In this document: positions 25,232 through 35,267 of the stretch, piece after piece
Numbering within the stretch: position 1 is the first letter of the stretch
Layout of the letters: every line of letters begins with the position of its first letter
NCBI GenBank assembly: GCA_003280895.1
Contig: QCDM01000012.1
Coordinates: 1 to 38,883, forward strand
DNA: 38,883 nt
Direction: 5' to 3'
Source: Prochlorococcus sp. AG-355-I20
GTDB taxonomy: Bacteria > Cyanobacteriota > Cyanobacteriia > PCC-6307 > Cyanobiaceae
Notes under the pieces: model-generated
The model's input: only the letters and a program-made list of their open reading frames with translations
Told to the model about the DNA's origin: nothing
Databases searched by the model: none
Translations under genes and position numbers: made by a program

Positions 25232-25444
25232 TCATATCGAAAATTTAATTTCATTAATTATTTGAAGTTGTCCATAGTAAAAATTTGCTTTCGCAATTTT
25301 TTCAGAATCTTCTAATTGATCAAAAAAAACAAACCCAAGGCTTTCCCATAATGAAGATCCGCAAACATTATTCAATTCATTTTTTGCTTCTTTTGCAAAA
25401 TTATCTAGTTTTCGTTCAAGATTTTTTGACTTAGAAAAAGACAT
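25232..25444 (-). CDS. Small soluble protein, unknown function
   Basis: 70 residues, MSFSKSKNLERKLDNFAKEA then KNELNNVCGSSLWESLGFVF and a short C-terminal helix. Charged and helical, no membrane segment. The Ser-Leu-Trp-Glu-Ser segment and single Cys are the most distinctive. No family recognised. It lies 53 bp from the ycf39 stop, same strand. Confidence 0.55.
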   Translation of the reverse strand: MSFSKSKNLERKLDNFAKEAKNELNNVCGSSLWESLGFVFFDQLEDSEKIAKANFYYGQLQIINEIKFSI

Positions 25445-25497
25445 AGGTCAATAATAATTATAGTACAAATATACTATCTGATTCTAAAATTGCAATA

Positions 25498-26460
25498 TTA
25501 AAAAGGTAATCTCTTTTTTTCTTCAATATTAAGATCTGCTTCCATTTCCCTTAATCTTTTAAGTATTTGTTGATAATACTCCTTTATATAACTCTCTAGT
25601 GAGGTCATATCCTCTTTTTTAACTTCCAATATTTCGTAAGTTTTGCTCATGTCAGCATCTAATGATTCACCACTACTAGTTACTTCAGCAAAAGCCAATC
25701 GCTCAGCAACATTAAGAGAATCTTGGAAAAAGGAAACTACTTTTTGAGTGACACTAATAAGGAAGGGGGAAACTCTAAAAATTTTCGCCTTTTTTTCACT
25801 AAATTTTTCACATAAAGATATAACTTCATTTGAATCCCATGCTTTGGGACCTACTAATGGCAATGATGTTCTGTGAGTTTTTGAATTATTTACTGCTGCT
25901 ACAACAACTTTCGCCATATCTTGTGTATTCATATAAGCAATTTTAGTTGGAGTCCCACTCATCCACACTGCTTGACTATCCAAGATTGGGATTGCGAATT
26001 GACCAATAACTCCTTGCATGAAAGCTGCACATTTGAAAATCGTATAGTCTAAATCAGATTTTTCAAGAAGTTTTTCAGTGCAAAATTTAATGTCCATTAA
26101 AGGAACATTTCTAAACTTTTCTGTTAGAAGGATAGAAAGAAATATTACCCTTTTAACGTTTAAAGATTCGCAAGCATTGAATAAGTTAAGTTTTCCATCC
26201 CAATCAATTTCATAAATACTTTTAGGATCATCTGGCCTACTAGTCGCTGCATCAATAACTACTTCAATATCTTGCAATGCATATTCGATATCAGAAGAAT
26301 TTAATAAATTACCTTTTGTTAGTTCACAACCCCATTCTTGTAGAAAGGAAGCTTTTCTTGGATTTCTTACAAAGCATCTTACTTCATGTCCCTCTTCAAT
26401 AGCTTGCTTTGCTATTTGTCTACCAAGTGTCCCTGTTGCTCCTACTAAAAGAATCTTCAT
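25498..26460 (-). CDS. ycf39: Ycf39-like NAD(P)-binding protein (PSII assembly)
   Basis: The 320-residue protein is an atypical short-chain dehydrogenase of the NmrA/Ycf39 group. The N-terminal dinucleotide motif is LLVGATGTLGRQIAKQA. Further features are CFVRNPRKASFLQEWG, KGNLLN and AATSRPDD. In cyanobacteria Ycf39 works with Hli proteins to deliver chlorophyll to newly made D1 during photosystem II assembly and repair. That fits with hli genes and psbD/psbC elsewhere in the window. It follows petM by 57 bp on the same strand. Confidence 0.92.
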   Translation of the reverse strand: MKILLVGATGTLGRQIAKQAIEEGHEVRCFVRNPRKASFLQEWGCELTKGNLLNSSDIEYALQDIEVVIDAATSRPDDPKSIYEIDWDGKLNLFNACESLNVKRVIFLSILLTEKFRNVPLMDIKFCTEKLLEKSDLDYTIFKCAAFMQGVIGQFAIPILDSQAVWMSGTPTKIAYMNTQDMAKVVVAAVNNSKTHRTSLPLVGPKAWDSNEVISLCEKFSEKKAKIFRVSPFLISVTQKVVSFFQDSLNVAERLAFAEVTSSGESLDADMSKTYEILEVKKEDMTSLESYIKEYYQQILKRLREMEADLNIEEKKRLPF

Positions 26461-26517
26461 GCTTAAGATTTACTTAACTTTAAGACCATAACTCAAATTG
26501 TAATGTATCCGTGAGAA

Positions 26518-26616
26518 TCAGTCTCCCTGAAACTTTAATAACAAAGCACCACCAACTAATCCGATTGGTATCAGTATCCAAAAAACTGCTGCAATACTAA
26601 AAATTTCTTTAGCCAT
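26518..26616 (-). CDS. petM: Cytochrome b6f complex subunit PetM
   Basis: A 32-residue frame: [20 protein letters not shown] followed by [12 protein letters not shown]. This is the single-helix PetM (subunit VII) of the cytochrome b6f complex in the thylakoid membrane. The MAKEIF start and the LLK-QG end are characteristic. It precedes ycf39 on the same strand and diverges from the hydrolase at 26711. Confidence 0.93.
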
Positions 26617-26710
26617 AGTAAAATTTAATGATTACTATAATTTACATTCAAAATACATTTATTTGTTAAAAATGTAGATAATTCAAATATCTTGAAAATT
26701 TTTTGAAAAT

Positions 26711-27652
26711 ATGAATAATAATTTTAAAAAAAATATAAACATTCCTAAATACTGGAATTGGAATGGTTTTAAAATTTGTTGGAGTGTTACAGGCGAAGAA
26801 AATGAGATTCCAATTGTTTTCCTCCATGGATTTGGAGCAAGTCGAAAACATTGGAGAAACAATTTAGAGTATTTCGCGAAAAAGAATTTTGCCTCTTATT
26901 CTTTGGATTTAATAGGATTTGGGGATTCAGATCAACCTGGGATTAGACAAATTGGAAAATTAAATAATGAGATTTGGTGTGATCAAGTGAAAGACTTTAT
27001 TGCACAGGTAATAAGACCAAAGAATTCTGGGAAAGTAATTCTTATTGGCAATTCCCTTGGATCACTAGTTGCTTTAACATGTGCTGTCTCATTAGAGGAT
27101 CAGATTGCAACAGTTATAGCATCGCCTTTGCCAGATCAAATTCAAGAAAATAAAAAGTCTACAACAAAAAAATCATCATTTAAGAAATTTCAAGATAGAT
27201 TCATAACAATAATTTTTTTGTTTTTCCCTTTGGAGATTATTTTATTTTTAATAACTAAATTAAGGGTTATTAAACTGGGACTAAATTCTGCCTATTTTAA
27301 AAAAGATAATATTGATCGCGAACTAATAGATTTGGTAACAAAACCAGTTTTAAGGAGAACTTCAGCTAGATCATTAAGAGCAATGTGTATTGGAATGTCT
27401 TCTAGAGATGAAAAATTTAAAGCTTCTCACCTTTTGAGAAAACTTAGCGCCTCAAAAAAAGTTCCTTTTTTATTAATTTGGGGCGAAAAAGATAATTTCA
27501 TACCTTTGTTTGTTGGTAAAAAGATTGCAAATTTCCATAGATGGGTAAAATTAAAAATAGTATCCAATTCAGGGCATTGTATCCATGATGAAGACCCTTC
27601 AGTATTCAATAGAATTTCTTATGAATGGATTAGAGATTTAAAAACCTTTTAA
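26711..27652 (+). CDS. Alpha/beta hydrolase (likely esterase or lipase type)
   Basis: 313 residues with oxyanion motif FLHGFGASRKHWRNN, nucleophile elbow GNSLGS (S115), acid in GEKDNFIPLF and the catalytic His in SGHCIHDEDP (H289). The fold is complete. A hydrophobic stretch near 160-180 (FITIIFLFFPLEIILFLITK) probably belongs to the cap and may touch the membrane. The substrate is unknown; the sequence recalls the hydrolases near photosynthesis genes in cyanobacteria and plants. ilvH begins 3 bp after it. Confidence 0.85.
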   Translation: MNNNFKKNINIPKYWNWNGFKICWSVTGEENEIPIVFLHGFGASRKHWRNNLEYFAKKNFASYSLDLIGFGDSDQPGIRQIGKLNNEIWCDQVKDFIAQVIRPKNSGKVILIGNSLGSLVALTCAVSLEDQIATVIASPLPDQIQENKKSTTKKSSFKKFQDRFITIIFLFFPLEIILFLITKLRVIKLGLNSAYFKKDNIDRELIDLVTKPVLRRTSARSLRAMCIGMSSRDEKFKASHLLRKLSASKKVPFLLIWGEKDNFIPLFVGKKIANFHRWVKLKIVSNSGHCIHDEDPSVFNRISYEWIRDLKTF

Positions 27653-27655
27653 AAT

Positions 27656-28180
27656 ATGAAACATACATTATCAGTTCTTGTAGAAGATGAATCTGGAGCC
27701 TTGAGTAGAATCTCAGGTCTCTTCGCTAGAAGGGGATTCAATATAGATAGCCTTGCAGTAGGGCCTGCAGAATCTAAAGGTATTTCAAGGTTAACAATGG
27801 TAGTAGAGGGTGATGATGAAACTCTTCAACAAATGACTAAGCAACTTAATAAGTTATTTAATGTTCTGGGAGTTGTAGATTTTACTAATCTCGCAGCTGT
27901 TGAAAGGGAATTGATGTTACTAAAAGTTTCATCGAAAGAAGATACTAGGAGTAATATCCTTGATATAGTACAGATTTTCCGTGCAAAAGTTGTTGATGTA
28001 TCAGATATGGCCTTAACTCTCGAGGTAGTTGGAGATCCAGGGAAGTTAGTTGCTCTAGAGAAATTACTTGAGCCATACGGCATCCTTGAAATAGCGAGGA
28101 CTGGTAAGGTAGCTCTTAAACGCTCTTCAGGAGTTAATACAGAAATGTTGAAAATAAATAAATATTCTCTAGAAATTTAA
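27656..28180 (+). CDS. ilvH: Acetolactate synthase small (regulatory) subunit
   Basis: IlvH controls acetolactate synthase, the first common step of branched-chain amino acid synthesis, and confers valine feedback. The 174 residues contain the N-terminal ACT domain ([37 protein letters not shown]) and the C-terminal domain ([37 protein letters not shown]). Length and motifs are normal. ilvB is not in the window. Its stop overlaps the convergent cyclophilin-like gene by four bases. Confidence 0.96.
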   Translation: MKHTLSVLVEDESGALSRISGLFARRGFNIDSLAVGPAESKGISRLTMVVEGDDETLQQMTKQLNKLFNVLGVVDFTNLAAVERELMLLKVSSKEDTRSNILDIVQIFRAKVVDVSDMALTLEVVGDPGKLVALEKLLEPYGILEIARTGKVALKRSSGVNTEMLKINKYSLEI

Positions 28181-28827
28181 TTAGAAATCTGGACTGCCTT
28201 AATGTAGTCTTCTTTATTGATTTTTTCGAGTACTTCTAATCCTTTAATAATCTTTCCAAAAATCGAATATCTTCCATCAAGTTCTGGGATTTTAGTCGTT
28301 ACAAAAAAAAATTCAGTAGATGAAGACTTATCCTTACCGCTTTTAACCATAGCGATTGATCCACTCTCAAAAGTATTAACTAAATTTACTATTTCACTAG
28401 GATTTTTTATTTGATATTTGTATCTCGGTTTTACTTCTTCTTTGAATTTTATTTCTAAAGGTATTGTTGGACTTGTCTTATTCAGGTTTTGTTTTCGTTC
28501 TATATAAGATTTATTTTCTGGATTAACGCCGCCATGTATAAAACTTATTTGGGGATAATTTATTATTTTGTAAAATTTTTGATTTACATAAATATTATTT
28601 TCTATGTTTTCCAGAAAATTTGATACTGTTACTGGGTTATCTTTACCAAATAATTTTACCGCAAAATCACCTTTTGAAGTTTTAAAGTGGACTATTTTAT
28701 TACTCTGAATACAACTAAATTTAAGTTTTTGGCAGTAATAATTTGGATCAATCTTAATTTTATAACTACAAGCTTGAACCAAAAACAAAACCTGTATAAA
28801 AGATAACGTTTTTAAAAAATATTTTAT
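28177..28827 (-). CDS. Cyclophilin-type peptidyl-prolyl isomerase, lipoprotein
   Basis: Cyclophilin-like domain: [20 protein letters not shown] and [10 protein letters not shown], then [45 protein letters not shown]. The ATG-like start is missing. The nearest standard start, TTG at 28788, leaves MFLVQAC only. Extending in frame to an ATA at 28825-28827 gives [19 protein letters not shown], a complete lipoprotein signal with lipobox LVQAC. So I place the start there with reservation. The catalytic Arg of classical cyclophilins (FHR) is not obvious (FYK is present), so isomerase activity is uncertain. It follows ycf4 closely on the same strand. Confidence 0.75.
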   Translation of the reverse strand: MKYFLKTLSFIQVLFLVQACSYKIKIDPNYYCQKLKFSCIQSNKIVHFKTSKGDFAVKLFGKDNPVTVSNFLENIENNIYVNQKFYKIINYPQISFIHGGVNPENKSYIERKQNLNKTSPTIPLEIKFKEEVKPRYKYQIKNPSEIVNLVNTFESGSIAMVKSGKDKSSSTEFFFVTTKIPELDGRYSIFGKIIKGLEVLEKINKEDYIKAVQISN

Positions 28828-28829
28828 TT

Positions 28830-29387
28830 TTATTTTAGGCCCTCCAAATTAACATCTAAAAATTTAGCTAGACGAGCTCCTTCTTCTTCAACCTGAAGCA
28901 GTGGTTTTAGTTCACCTGCTCCGCTTAAAGGGAGAGGTTTTTTTCTACCTTTTAATACTAAAGCAATTCTTCTTCTAGGATTAAATCCCTCACTTATATC
29001 CAATTTAACAGATTTAATTTCATCAAAATTTAATTTAACTTCAACATCTTTAAATAATCCCTTTCTTTTTATTTCTACAGATTTTGAGGATTTATCAAAA
29101 TAATTACTTCCTGAACCAAAGTTTATGTAAACCAAATACCACAAGTAAAAATTCAATAAGTTAGCTATTACTCCATATGCTCCCATGATTATTCCTTGAG
29201 GGATAAACAATAAAGTTGAAGGATTCCCTAAAGGTAATAAATCCCTCCCTGTGTAGCTAGATATAGAGGCTAAAAGGAAACCAATTCCTCCTATAGTTAG
29301 CATTCCTCCAATAATGTAATTTGAAATTTTTCTTGATCCACCAATTTTTTGTTCGATTTTATCGAAAGACGAGAGGTCTGAATTCAT
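28830..29387 (-). CDS. ycf4: Photosystem I assembly protein Ycf4
   Basis: The 185 residues have the Ycf4 layout: two membrane helices (residues about 24-45 and 60-85) and a conserved C-terminal soluble half. Motifs include IGGSRKISNYIIGGMLTIGG, LLFIPQGIIMGAYGVIANLL, and DISEGFNPRRRIALVLKGRK. Ycf4 is a scaffold for PSI assembly in thylakoids. It diverges from psbD (182 bp between). It is directly followed by the cyclophilin-like lipoprotein, which starts within a few bases of its stop. Confidence 0.95.
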   Translation of the reverse strand: MNSDLSSFDKIEQKIGGSRKISNYIIGGMLTIGGIGFLLASISSYTGRDLLPLGNPSTLLFIPQGIIMGAYGVIANLLNFYLWYLVYINFGSGSNYFDKSSKSVEIKRKGLFKDVEVKLNFDEIKSVKLDISEGFNPRRRIALVLKGRKKPLPLSGAGELKPLLQVEEEGARLAKFLDVNLEGLK

Positions 29388-29569
29388 TTTTATCTTTTTT
29401 TAGAGCCTAATTCAGATAATTTAACAAACTAAGGGAGTATTCTTACCTAATTTTTAATAAAAAAGTCAGGAAAGCTTTACAAGGCATTTCAGATATACAA
29501 ATATTTCCCCACATTACTCTCAATCTTTGTTACAGTCACTGCGTATCCCGAAGCTAAAAACGATTTCTC

Positions 29570-30646
29570 ATGACGATCGCAGTTGGTAGCGCCCCACAAA
29601 GAGGATGGTTTGATGTCCTCGATGATTGGTTGAAGCGCGACCGCTTTGTATTTATTGGTTGGTCCGGACTACTTCTACTTCCTTGTGCATATCTTGCTAT
29701 AGGTGGATGGTTCGTCGGAACAACATTTGTTACCTCTTGGTACACACATGGAGTTGCAAGCTCATACCTCGAAGGTTGTAACTTTTTAACAGCAGCTGTA
29801 AGCACCCCTGGTGATGCCATGGGACACAGTCTTCTATTTTTATGGGGTCCTGAAGCCCAAGGTAGTTTCGTAAGATGGCTACAACTTGGTGGACTTTGGA
29901 ACTTCGTTGCATTACATGGAGTATTTGGCCTAATTGGTTTTATGCTTCGTCAGTTTGAAATTGCTGGTCTTGTTGGAATTAGACCATACAACGCTTTAGC
30001 ATTCTCAGCAGTAATTGCAGTTTTCACAAGTATTTTCCTAATTTATCCTTTAGGACAGCATAGTTGGTTCTTCGCACCTTCATTCGGTGTTGCAGCAATC
30101 TTCCGTTACATTCTGTTCATTCAAGGTTTTCATAATATTACTTTAAATCCATTCCACATGATGGGTGTTGCTGGAATTCTTGGTGGTGCTCTACTTTGCG
30201 CTATCCATGGAGCTACTGTACAAAATACTTTGTATGAAGATACAAGTATTTATACAGATGGTAAGGTTCAAAGTTCAACATTTAGAGCTTTTGACCCTAC
30301 TCAAGAAGAAGAAACCTATTCAATGATTACAGCGAATAGATTCTGGAGTCAAATCTTCGGTATTGCTTTTTCAAACAAGCGTTTCTTACACTTCTTGATG
30401 CTATTTGTACCTGTTATGGGTATGTGGACATCTTCAATTGGTATTGTCGGCTTAGCACTAAACCTAAGAGCTTATGATTTCGTAAGCCAAGAAATCCGTG
30501 CAGCAGAAGATCCAGAATTTGAAACTTTCTATACAAAAAATATACTTTTGAACGAAGGTATGAGAGCATGGATGTCTTCTGTGGATCAACCACACGAAAA
30601 CTTTGTATTCCCTGAGGAGGTTCTTCCACGTGGAAACGCCCTTTAA
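29570..30646 (+). CDS. psbD: Photosystem II D2 reaction-centre protein
   Basis: 358 residues, five membrane helices. N-terminal region [20 protein letters not shown] and the motifs [15 protein letters not shown] and [17 protein letters not shown] are diagnostic for D2. Histidines for P680 chlorophyll and non-haem iron are present (NPFHMMG, KRFLHFL). Together with D1 it forms the PSII core. The 3' end overlaps psbC by 17 bases, the arrangement conserved in chloroplasts and cyanobacteria. Confidence 0.98.
   Translation: MTIAVGSAPQRGWFDVLDDWLKRDRFVFIGWSGLLLLPCAYLAIGGWFVGTTFVTSWYTHGVASSYLEGCNFLTAAVSTPGDAMGHSLLFLWGPEAQGSFVRWLQLGGLWNFVALHGVFGLIGFMLRQFEIAGLVGIRPYNALAFSAVIAVFTSIFLIYPLGQHSWFFAPSFGVAAIFRYILFIQGFHNITLNPFHMMGVAGILGGALLCAIHGATVQNTLYEDTSIYTDGKVQSSTFRAFDPTQEEETYSMITANRFWSQIFGIAFSNKRFLHFLMLFVPVMGMWTSSIGIVGLALNLRAYDFVSQEIRAAEDPEFETFYTKNILLNEGMRAWMSSVDQPHENFVFPEEVLPRGNAL
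30614..30632 (+). promoter_or_regulatory. Ribosome binding site fixing the psbC GTG start
   Basis: GAGGAGG (30614-30620) lies nine bases before GTG (30630-30632), inside the psbD 3' end. It supports psbC starting at GTG with METPFNN, and not at the TTG 27 bases upstream. Confidence 0.8.
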
Positions 30647-32012
30647 TAATCTATTAAGAGCTCCAAACCAAAGTATTGAGGAAACTGGTTATGCCTGGTA
30701 TGTAGGTAACGCTAGATTAATCAATTTATCTGGACGTTTATTAGGAGCTCACATTGCTCACTCTGGACTAATAGTCTTTTGGGCGGGAGCAATGATGCTC
30801 TTTGAGGTTAATCATTTTACTTTTGATAAACCAATGTGGGAGCAAGGTTTAATCTGTATGCCACACGTTGCAATGTTTGGCTATGGAATAGGTCCTGGTG
30901 GTGAAGTTACTGATATCATGCCTTTCTTCCAAGCAGGCGTGGTTCACTTGATAGCTTCCGCTGTACTTGGTTTTGGAGGTATTTACCATTCATTAGCAGG
31001 TCCAGAAAAACTTGAAGAAGATTTTCCATTTTTCTCAACTGATTGGAGAGATAAAAATCAAATGACAAATATCCTCGGATATCATTTGATTGTTCTAGGT
31101 GTTGGTGCATTAGCATGGTCGGTAAACTGGTGTTTTATTGGCGGTGCATATGATACATGGGCACCAGGTGGTGGTGAAGTCAGACTTGTAAACCCAACTT
31201 TAGATCCAAGAGTTATTCTTGGTTATCTATTCAGATCTCCATGGGGAGGTGCTGGTTCAATAATCGGTGTCAACTCCATTGAGGATATTGTTGGTGGACA
31301 TGTTTATGTGGGTATTACTGCAATTATTGGAGGAATATTCCATATCTTCACTAAGCCTTTTGGATGGGCAAGAAGAGCATTCATCTGGAACGGTGAAGGA
31401 CTATTAAGTTATGCACTTGGTGGAATTTGTGTAGCAAGTTTTATTGCTTCAACATTCATCTGGTTTAACAACACTGCTTACCCTTCAGAATTTTATGGCC
31501 CAACAAATGCTGAAGCTTCACAAGCCCAAAGCTTTACTTTCCTAGTGAGAGATCAAAGAATTGGAGCTAACGTAGGTTCAACAATGGGACCAACAGGTCT
31601 AGGTAAGTATCTCATGAGATCTCCTACTGGTGAAATTATATTTGGTGGTGAAACAATGAGATTTTGGGATTTCAGAGGGCCATGGTTAGAGCCTTTAAGA
31701 GGACCTAATGGATTGAGCCTTGAGAAAATCCAAAATGATATTCAGCCTTGGCAGGTAAGAAGAGCAGCTGAATATATGACTCATGCTCCTAACGCTTCTA
31801 TCAACTCTGTTGGTGGAATCATTACAGAGCCTAATGCTGTTAACTTCGTTAATTTAAGACAATGGTTAGCTGCAGCTCAATTCTTCCTAGGATGGTTTAC
31901 ATTCATTGGTCACCTTTGGCATGCTGGACGTGCTAGAGCGGCCGCTGCAGGTTTCGAAAAAGGAATCGACAGAAAGAGTGAGCCAGCTCTAGAAATGCCT
32001 GATTTAGATTAA
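30630..32012 (+). CDS. psbC: Photosystem II CP43 chlorophyll-binding protein
   Basis: CP43 is the inner antenna of PSII. The GTG start yields [20 protein letters not shown] and 460 residues, the usual length. Six helices with the His chlorophyll ligands ([46 protein letters not shown]) are seen. The large lumenal loop holds [20 protein letters not shown], whose RF(W)DFRGPW motif contacts the manganese cluster region. It is translationally coupled to psbD by a 17-base overlap and ends in a strong terminator. Confidence 0.98.
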   Translation: METPFNNLLRAPNQSIEETGYAWYVGNARLINLSGRLLGAHIAHSGLIVFWAGAMMLFEVNHFTFDKPMWEQGLICMPHVAMFGYGIGPGGEVTDIMPFFQAGVVHLIASAVLGFGGIYHSLAGPEKLEEDFPFFSTDWRDKNQMTNILGYHLIVLGVGALAWSVNWCFIGGAYDTWAPGGGEVRLVNPTLDPRVILGYLFRSPWGGAGSIIGVNSIEDIVGGHVYVGITAIIGGIFHIFTKPFGWARRAFIWNGEGLLSYALGGICVASFIASTFIWFNNTAYPSEFYGPTNAEASQAQSFTFLVRDQRIGANVGSTMGPTGLGKYLMRSPTGEIIFGGETMRFWDFRGPWLEPLRGPNGLSLEKIQNDIQPWQVRRAAEYMTHAPNASINSVGGIITEPNAVNFVNLRQWLAAAQFFLGWFTFIGHLWHAGRARAAAAGFEKGIDRKSEPALEMPDLD

Positions 32013-32030
32013 TTTCTATCTCAACTAAAA

Positions 32031-32060
32031 AAGCCCTATCTTCGGATAGGGTTTTTTTTT
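32031..32060 (+). terminator. Rho-independent terminator of psbDC
   Basis: CCCTATC-TTCG-GATAGGG hairpin with a stable UUCG tetraloop followed by nine T, 19 bp after the psbC stop. Confidence 0.92.
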
Positions 32061-32071
32061 GCTCAATTTTT

Positions 32072-32683
32072 TTATCTATATAAATTTTCTCTAAGCCATG
32101 GCAAACTTAATCCCATTACATTACTGAAGCAACCCTCTATTTTTTCTATATATTTACCGCCTATACCTTCCAAGGCAAATCCTCCTGCGCAGTATAAAGG
32201 TTCATTTGTATCTACATAACTCTTGATTTCCCAATCTTCCAAATTAGAAAAATAAACTTTTGAACTTACTGTTTTTTTTATTATTTCAGTCATTTTAAAA
32301 ATTTTGGAAGTTGAATCAAAATTCCCGATTATTAGGGTATGACCAGTGTGTAAAAATCCAAATTCTCCAGACATTTTTTTCCATCTAATAAAGGCTTCCT
32401 CTTTATTAAATGGTTTTCCATAAGCTTCTCCTTTAAATTCAAAAATTGAATCGCACCCAAGTATTTCCAAAGGACCATAATTAAATTCTTCGGGTAATAA
32501 TATGTTTTGAATATTTTCAGATAAACTATTAGCCTTTTGAAAAGATAATTCCAAAGCTAGATTAAATATATTCTTTTCTTGAATAGTAGTTTCATCAAAG
32601 TTACTTGATATTTGGATAAATTCGATTTGACAATTTTCTAGTAATTTCTTTCTAGATTGAGAAGCAGAGGCTAGAATTAACAC
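32072..32683 (-). CDS. maf: Maf-family nucleotide pyrophosphatase
   Basis: Maf proteins hydrolyse non-canonical or pyrimidine nucleoside triphosphates to limit their incorporation. The 203 residues begin [20 protein letters not shown] (the S-x-SxRR/K signature) and carry [20 protein letters not shown] with the catalytic Asp, then [27 protein letters not shown] is the expected C-terminal block. It converges with psbC and diverges from cobQ (66 bp). Confidence 0.92.
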   Translation of the reverse strand: MLILASASQSRKKLLENCQIEFIQISSNFDETTIQEKNIFNLALELSFQKANSLSENIQNILLPEEFNYGPLEILGCDSIFEFKGEAYGKPFNKEEAFIRWKKMSGEFGFLHTGHTLIIGNFDSTSKIFKMTEIIKKTVSSKVYFSNLEDWEIKSYVDTNEPLYCAGGFALEGIGGKYIEKIEGCFSNVMGLSLPWLRENLYR

Positions 32684-32749
32684 AAATTTTTAACCAAATT
32701 ATAATTCAATTTAATAATTAATAAATTTTAAAATTAATATAAATTACTA

Positions 32750-34279
32750 ATGGATTTAGAAGCAAAAATACATGAAATAAGGAAACCAATAATGGTCCTA
32801 GGCACTTCCAGTGGAGCAGGAAAATCGTTAACAGTTACTGCTATTTGCAGGATTCTTAAAAATTTAGGAGAAGAACCAATACCTTTTAAAGGACAAAATA
32901 TGAGTAACAACGCTTGGGTTGATTGGGGAGGTGGAGAGATGGCATATTCACAAGCACTTCAAGCTTTTGCTTGTGGTATTATTCCCTCTGCAGAGATGAA
33001 TCCCATTTTATTAAAACCACAAGGAAACTCAGTAAGCGAAGTGATTCACCTTGGAAAAAGCATAGGGACCACAACTGCACAAAATTACTATAAAGATTGG
33101 TTTATTCCAGGCTGGGAAGTAATTAAAAAAAGTTTAAAGTCTATTTACGAACGGAATCCGAATTGCCGTTTGATTATCGAAGGTGCTGGAAGTCCGGTAG
33201 AGATGAATTTGATTCATAGAGATCTGACTAATTTAAGAGTTGCTAAATATTTAAATGCAAATTGTATTTTGGTTACTGATATTGAAAGGGGGGGCGTATT
33301 TGCCCAAATAATCGGAACCCTCGAATTAATGAAACCAGAAGAAAAGAAACTTGTTAAGGGGATTATTATAAATAGATTCAGAGGGGATCTTTCATTATTT
33401 GAAGAGGGGAAAAATTGGATAGAGAATAAAACTCAAATTCCTGTAATTGGTATTATTCCATGGTTAAATGATTCATTTCCTCCGGAAGATTCTTTAGACT
33501 TATTAGAAAAAAAATCTCGATTTACAAATCCTGAGATTAAAGTTGGAATCATAAAATTACCTTCTATAAGTAACTTCTCAGATTTTGATCCATTGGAAAA
33601 TGAGGAATCAATATTAATTGCATGGATTAAAGAATCGCAAAACTTGAGCGAGTATGACTTCGTTATTATTCCCGGTAGTAAACAAACTATTAAAGATCAA
33701 ATATTTCTCGAAAAGTCTGGTTTATCTCGCGACATAAGAGAATATTCAAATAATAAGGGGAATATTCTTGGAATTTGTGGAGGTTTACAAATGTTAGGTA
33801 CAACACTTGAAGATCCCTATTTTAAAGAGGGTTCCAAAAATTATTCTAAACAAAAAATTAATGGGATTGGATTACTACCATTAAAAACGACTTTCTCTGA
33901 AAAAAAATTAACACGTCAAATAAACTCTGAATCTGTATGGCCGTGTCAATCAGAAATAAATGGGTTTGAAATTCATAATGGTCAAACTGAATTGGAAGAC
34001 ATAAAAAGCGAACTAAAGATTAAAACTATTTTTAAAGACTTAGATTTAGGTTGGTACAAAGAAATTAATGGGGGCGGGACTGTTGCAGGAACATATATTC
34101 ATGGGATCTTTGAAAATGACAGTTGGAGAGATCAATATATTAATTTAATAAGGAAGAGTAAAAACTTACCAATATTAAATAAAAAATCAATATCCTATAA
34201 AAAGAAAAGAGAATCCATTATCAATAATCTTGCAAATGAATTCGATAAACATCTAAATCTCACATCATTTTTTAATTGA
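32750..34279 (+). CDS. cobQ: Cobyric acid synthase CobQ/CbiP
   Basis: CobQ amidates the b, d, e and g side chains of adenosylcobyrinic acid diamide in cobalamin (pseudocobalamin) synthesis, using glutamine and ATP. The 509 residues have the ATP-binding start MVLGTSSGAGKSLTVTAICR, GQNMSNNAWV, IIEGAGSPVEMNL, and a C-terminal class I GATase with nucleophile GICGGLQMLG and the His of GTYIHGIFEND. Length and motifs are complete. Its TGA overlaps the TTG start of the ferredoxin gene (TTGA), so the two are coupled. Confidence 0.95.
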   Translation: MDLEAKIHEIRKPIMVLGTSSGAGKSLTVTAICRILKNLGEEPIPFKGQNMSNNAWVDWGGGEMAYSQALQAFACGIIPSAEMNPILLKPQGNSVSEVIHLGKSIGTTTAQNYYKDWFIPGWEVIKKSLKSIYERNPNCRLIIEGAGSPVEMNLIHRDLTNLRVAKYLNANCILVTDIERGGVFAQIIGTLELMKPEEKKLVKGIIINRFRGDLSLFEEGKNWIENKTQIPVIGIIPWLNDSFPPEDSLDLLEKKSRFTNPEIKVGIIKLPSISNFSDFDPLENEESILIAWIKESQNLSEYDFVIIPGSKQTIKDQIFLEKSGLSRDIREYSNNKGNILGICGGLQMLGTTLEDPYFKEGSKNYSKQKINGIGLLPLKTTFSEKKLTRQINSESVWPCQSEINGFEIHNGQTELEDIKSELKIKTIFKDLDLGWYKEINGGGTVAGTYIHGIFENDSWRDQYINLIRKSKNLPILNKKSISYKKKRESIINNLANEFDKHLNLTSFFN

Positions 34280-34527
34280 AAGAAGCAAACATTAAAATTT
34301 TATGGCCAAACGATATTGAAACATTTGTTTCAGAGGGAGATGATTGGTTCTCAAGCGCAGAAAAAGCAGGTTTAGAAATTCCAACTGGTTGTCTTACAGG
34401 AAGTTGTGGGGCCTGCGAAATAGATGTAAATGGTGAAACAATAAGAGCCTGTATCAGTGATATTAAAAATAATAAAAAATGTACATTAAAGATTTCTTTG
34501 ACTACAGATCCCTTCTGGGAAAACTAA
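34276..34527 (+). CDS. Small 2Fe-2S ferredoxin-domain protein
   Basis: 83 residues from TTG at 34276, overlapping cobQ by four bases. The cluster motif is PTGCLTGSCGACEIDVNGETIRAC: Cx4CxxC followed by a Cys 11 residues later (C39, C44, C47, C59). The short last spacing is unlike photosynthetic PetF (about 29) and like ferredoxin domains of oxygenase reductases and dehydrogenases. A beta-grasp fold is expected. Possibly an electron donor for cobalt reduction or another step after cobQ, but this is only an inference from coupling. Confidence 0.87.
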   Translation: MKEANIKILWPNDIETFVSEGDDWFSSAEKAGLEIPTGCLTGSCGACEIDVNGETIRACISDIKNNKKCTLKISLTTDPFWEN

Positions 34528-35267
34528 ATCTTCTTTTGTTATTAATTAGTTTCAAAATTTAAATTTCAATAAAGCCTTAATTAACTTATTGATTTTAATC
34601 TAGAAATCTTAAAAATCTAGAAGTTGACGATTTGCGATAATTTAAAATGAAACAGGATACTCAATAACAGTAGAAAATACTCATAAAAAAACCTCTTAAT
34701 TAAAGAGATATTTTTCTAGTTTTAATGAATAAATTGTCTCCTTGTTAGCACAAATTTAATTAAGACAACTCTTACGCTCACTTAAATAAGACAAATTATT
34801 TCTTTCACGTGGAAAGAGAAAATAGAATATTATCAAAATGTCGCATGTACCAATTTAAAGATTTCAGTGATTTTGAAAAAAAACCGCGCGACAAAATCTA
34901 ACCTGCAAGTGAGAATGCGATATTACTACTCGGAGCTAAAAGTTTAAACAAAATTTCAAAAAGGGTTTATTAAATTTACATATTTGGAAATGATTAGACT
35001 TATATTTAACGGAGAGGGTGGCATTCTGAGTAAACTCCAAAATACCTAAATCGAACTGGTATTTTTATGGACTACATGGGGTTTTTTGTATCACATCTAA
35101 AAATAATCTAACTACCTTTTTGTCCTACCTATTTTCCTTAGATATAACCTATATTTCAAAATCAAAAAGTTATCTTACCATAAGATATTTTCTGAATTAT
35201 CCTGTGCTTGCAGTCTATTTGGAGATCTTATAACACCATAAGTCTGCATGCAAAATTGGTGTATTAC
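34528..35267. other. Gene-poor 740-bp region next to tRNA-Ser
   Basis: I see no convincing ORF; frames are shorter than 30 codons without supporting signals. It holds a possible weak hairpin CTCTTAATTAAAGAG near 34695, a CACGTG-centred imperfect palindrome near 34800-34822, and the tRNA-like repeat at 35009-35026. This size is unusual for such a compact genome. It could be decayed island DNA or an unrecognised RNA. Confidence 0.5.
35009..35026. repeat. Near-copy of the tRNA-Ser 3' end (possible att scar)
   Basis: ACGGAGAGGGTGGCATTC matches the tRNA-Ser 3' region at 35266-35283 (ACGGAGAGGGTGGGATTC) in 17 of 18 bases, in the same orientation and 257 bp away. A direct repeat of a tRNA 3' end on its downstream side is what a tyrosine recombinase leaves at an integration site. 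Confidence 0.5.

Noticed and set aside
30603-30629. Earlier TTG start for psbC ([10 protein letters not shown])
   Set aside because: GAGGAGG is placed for GTG 30630, and METPFNN is the conserved CP43 start.
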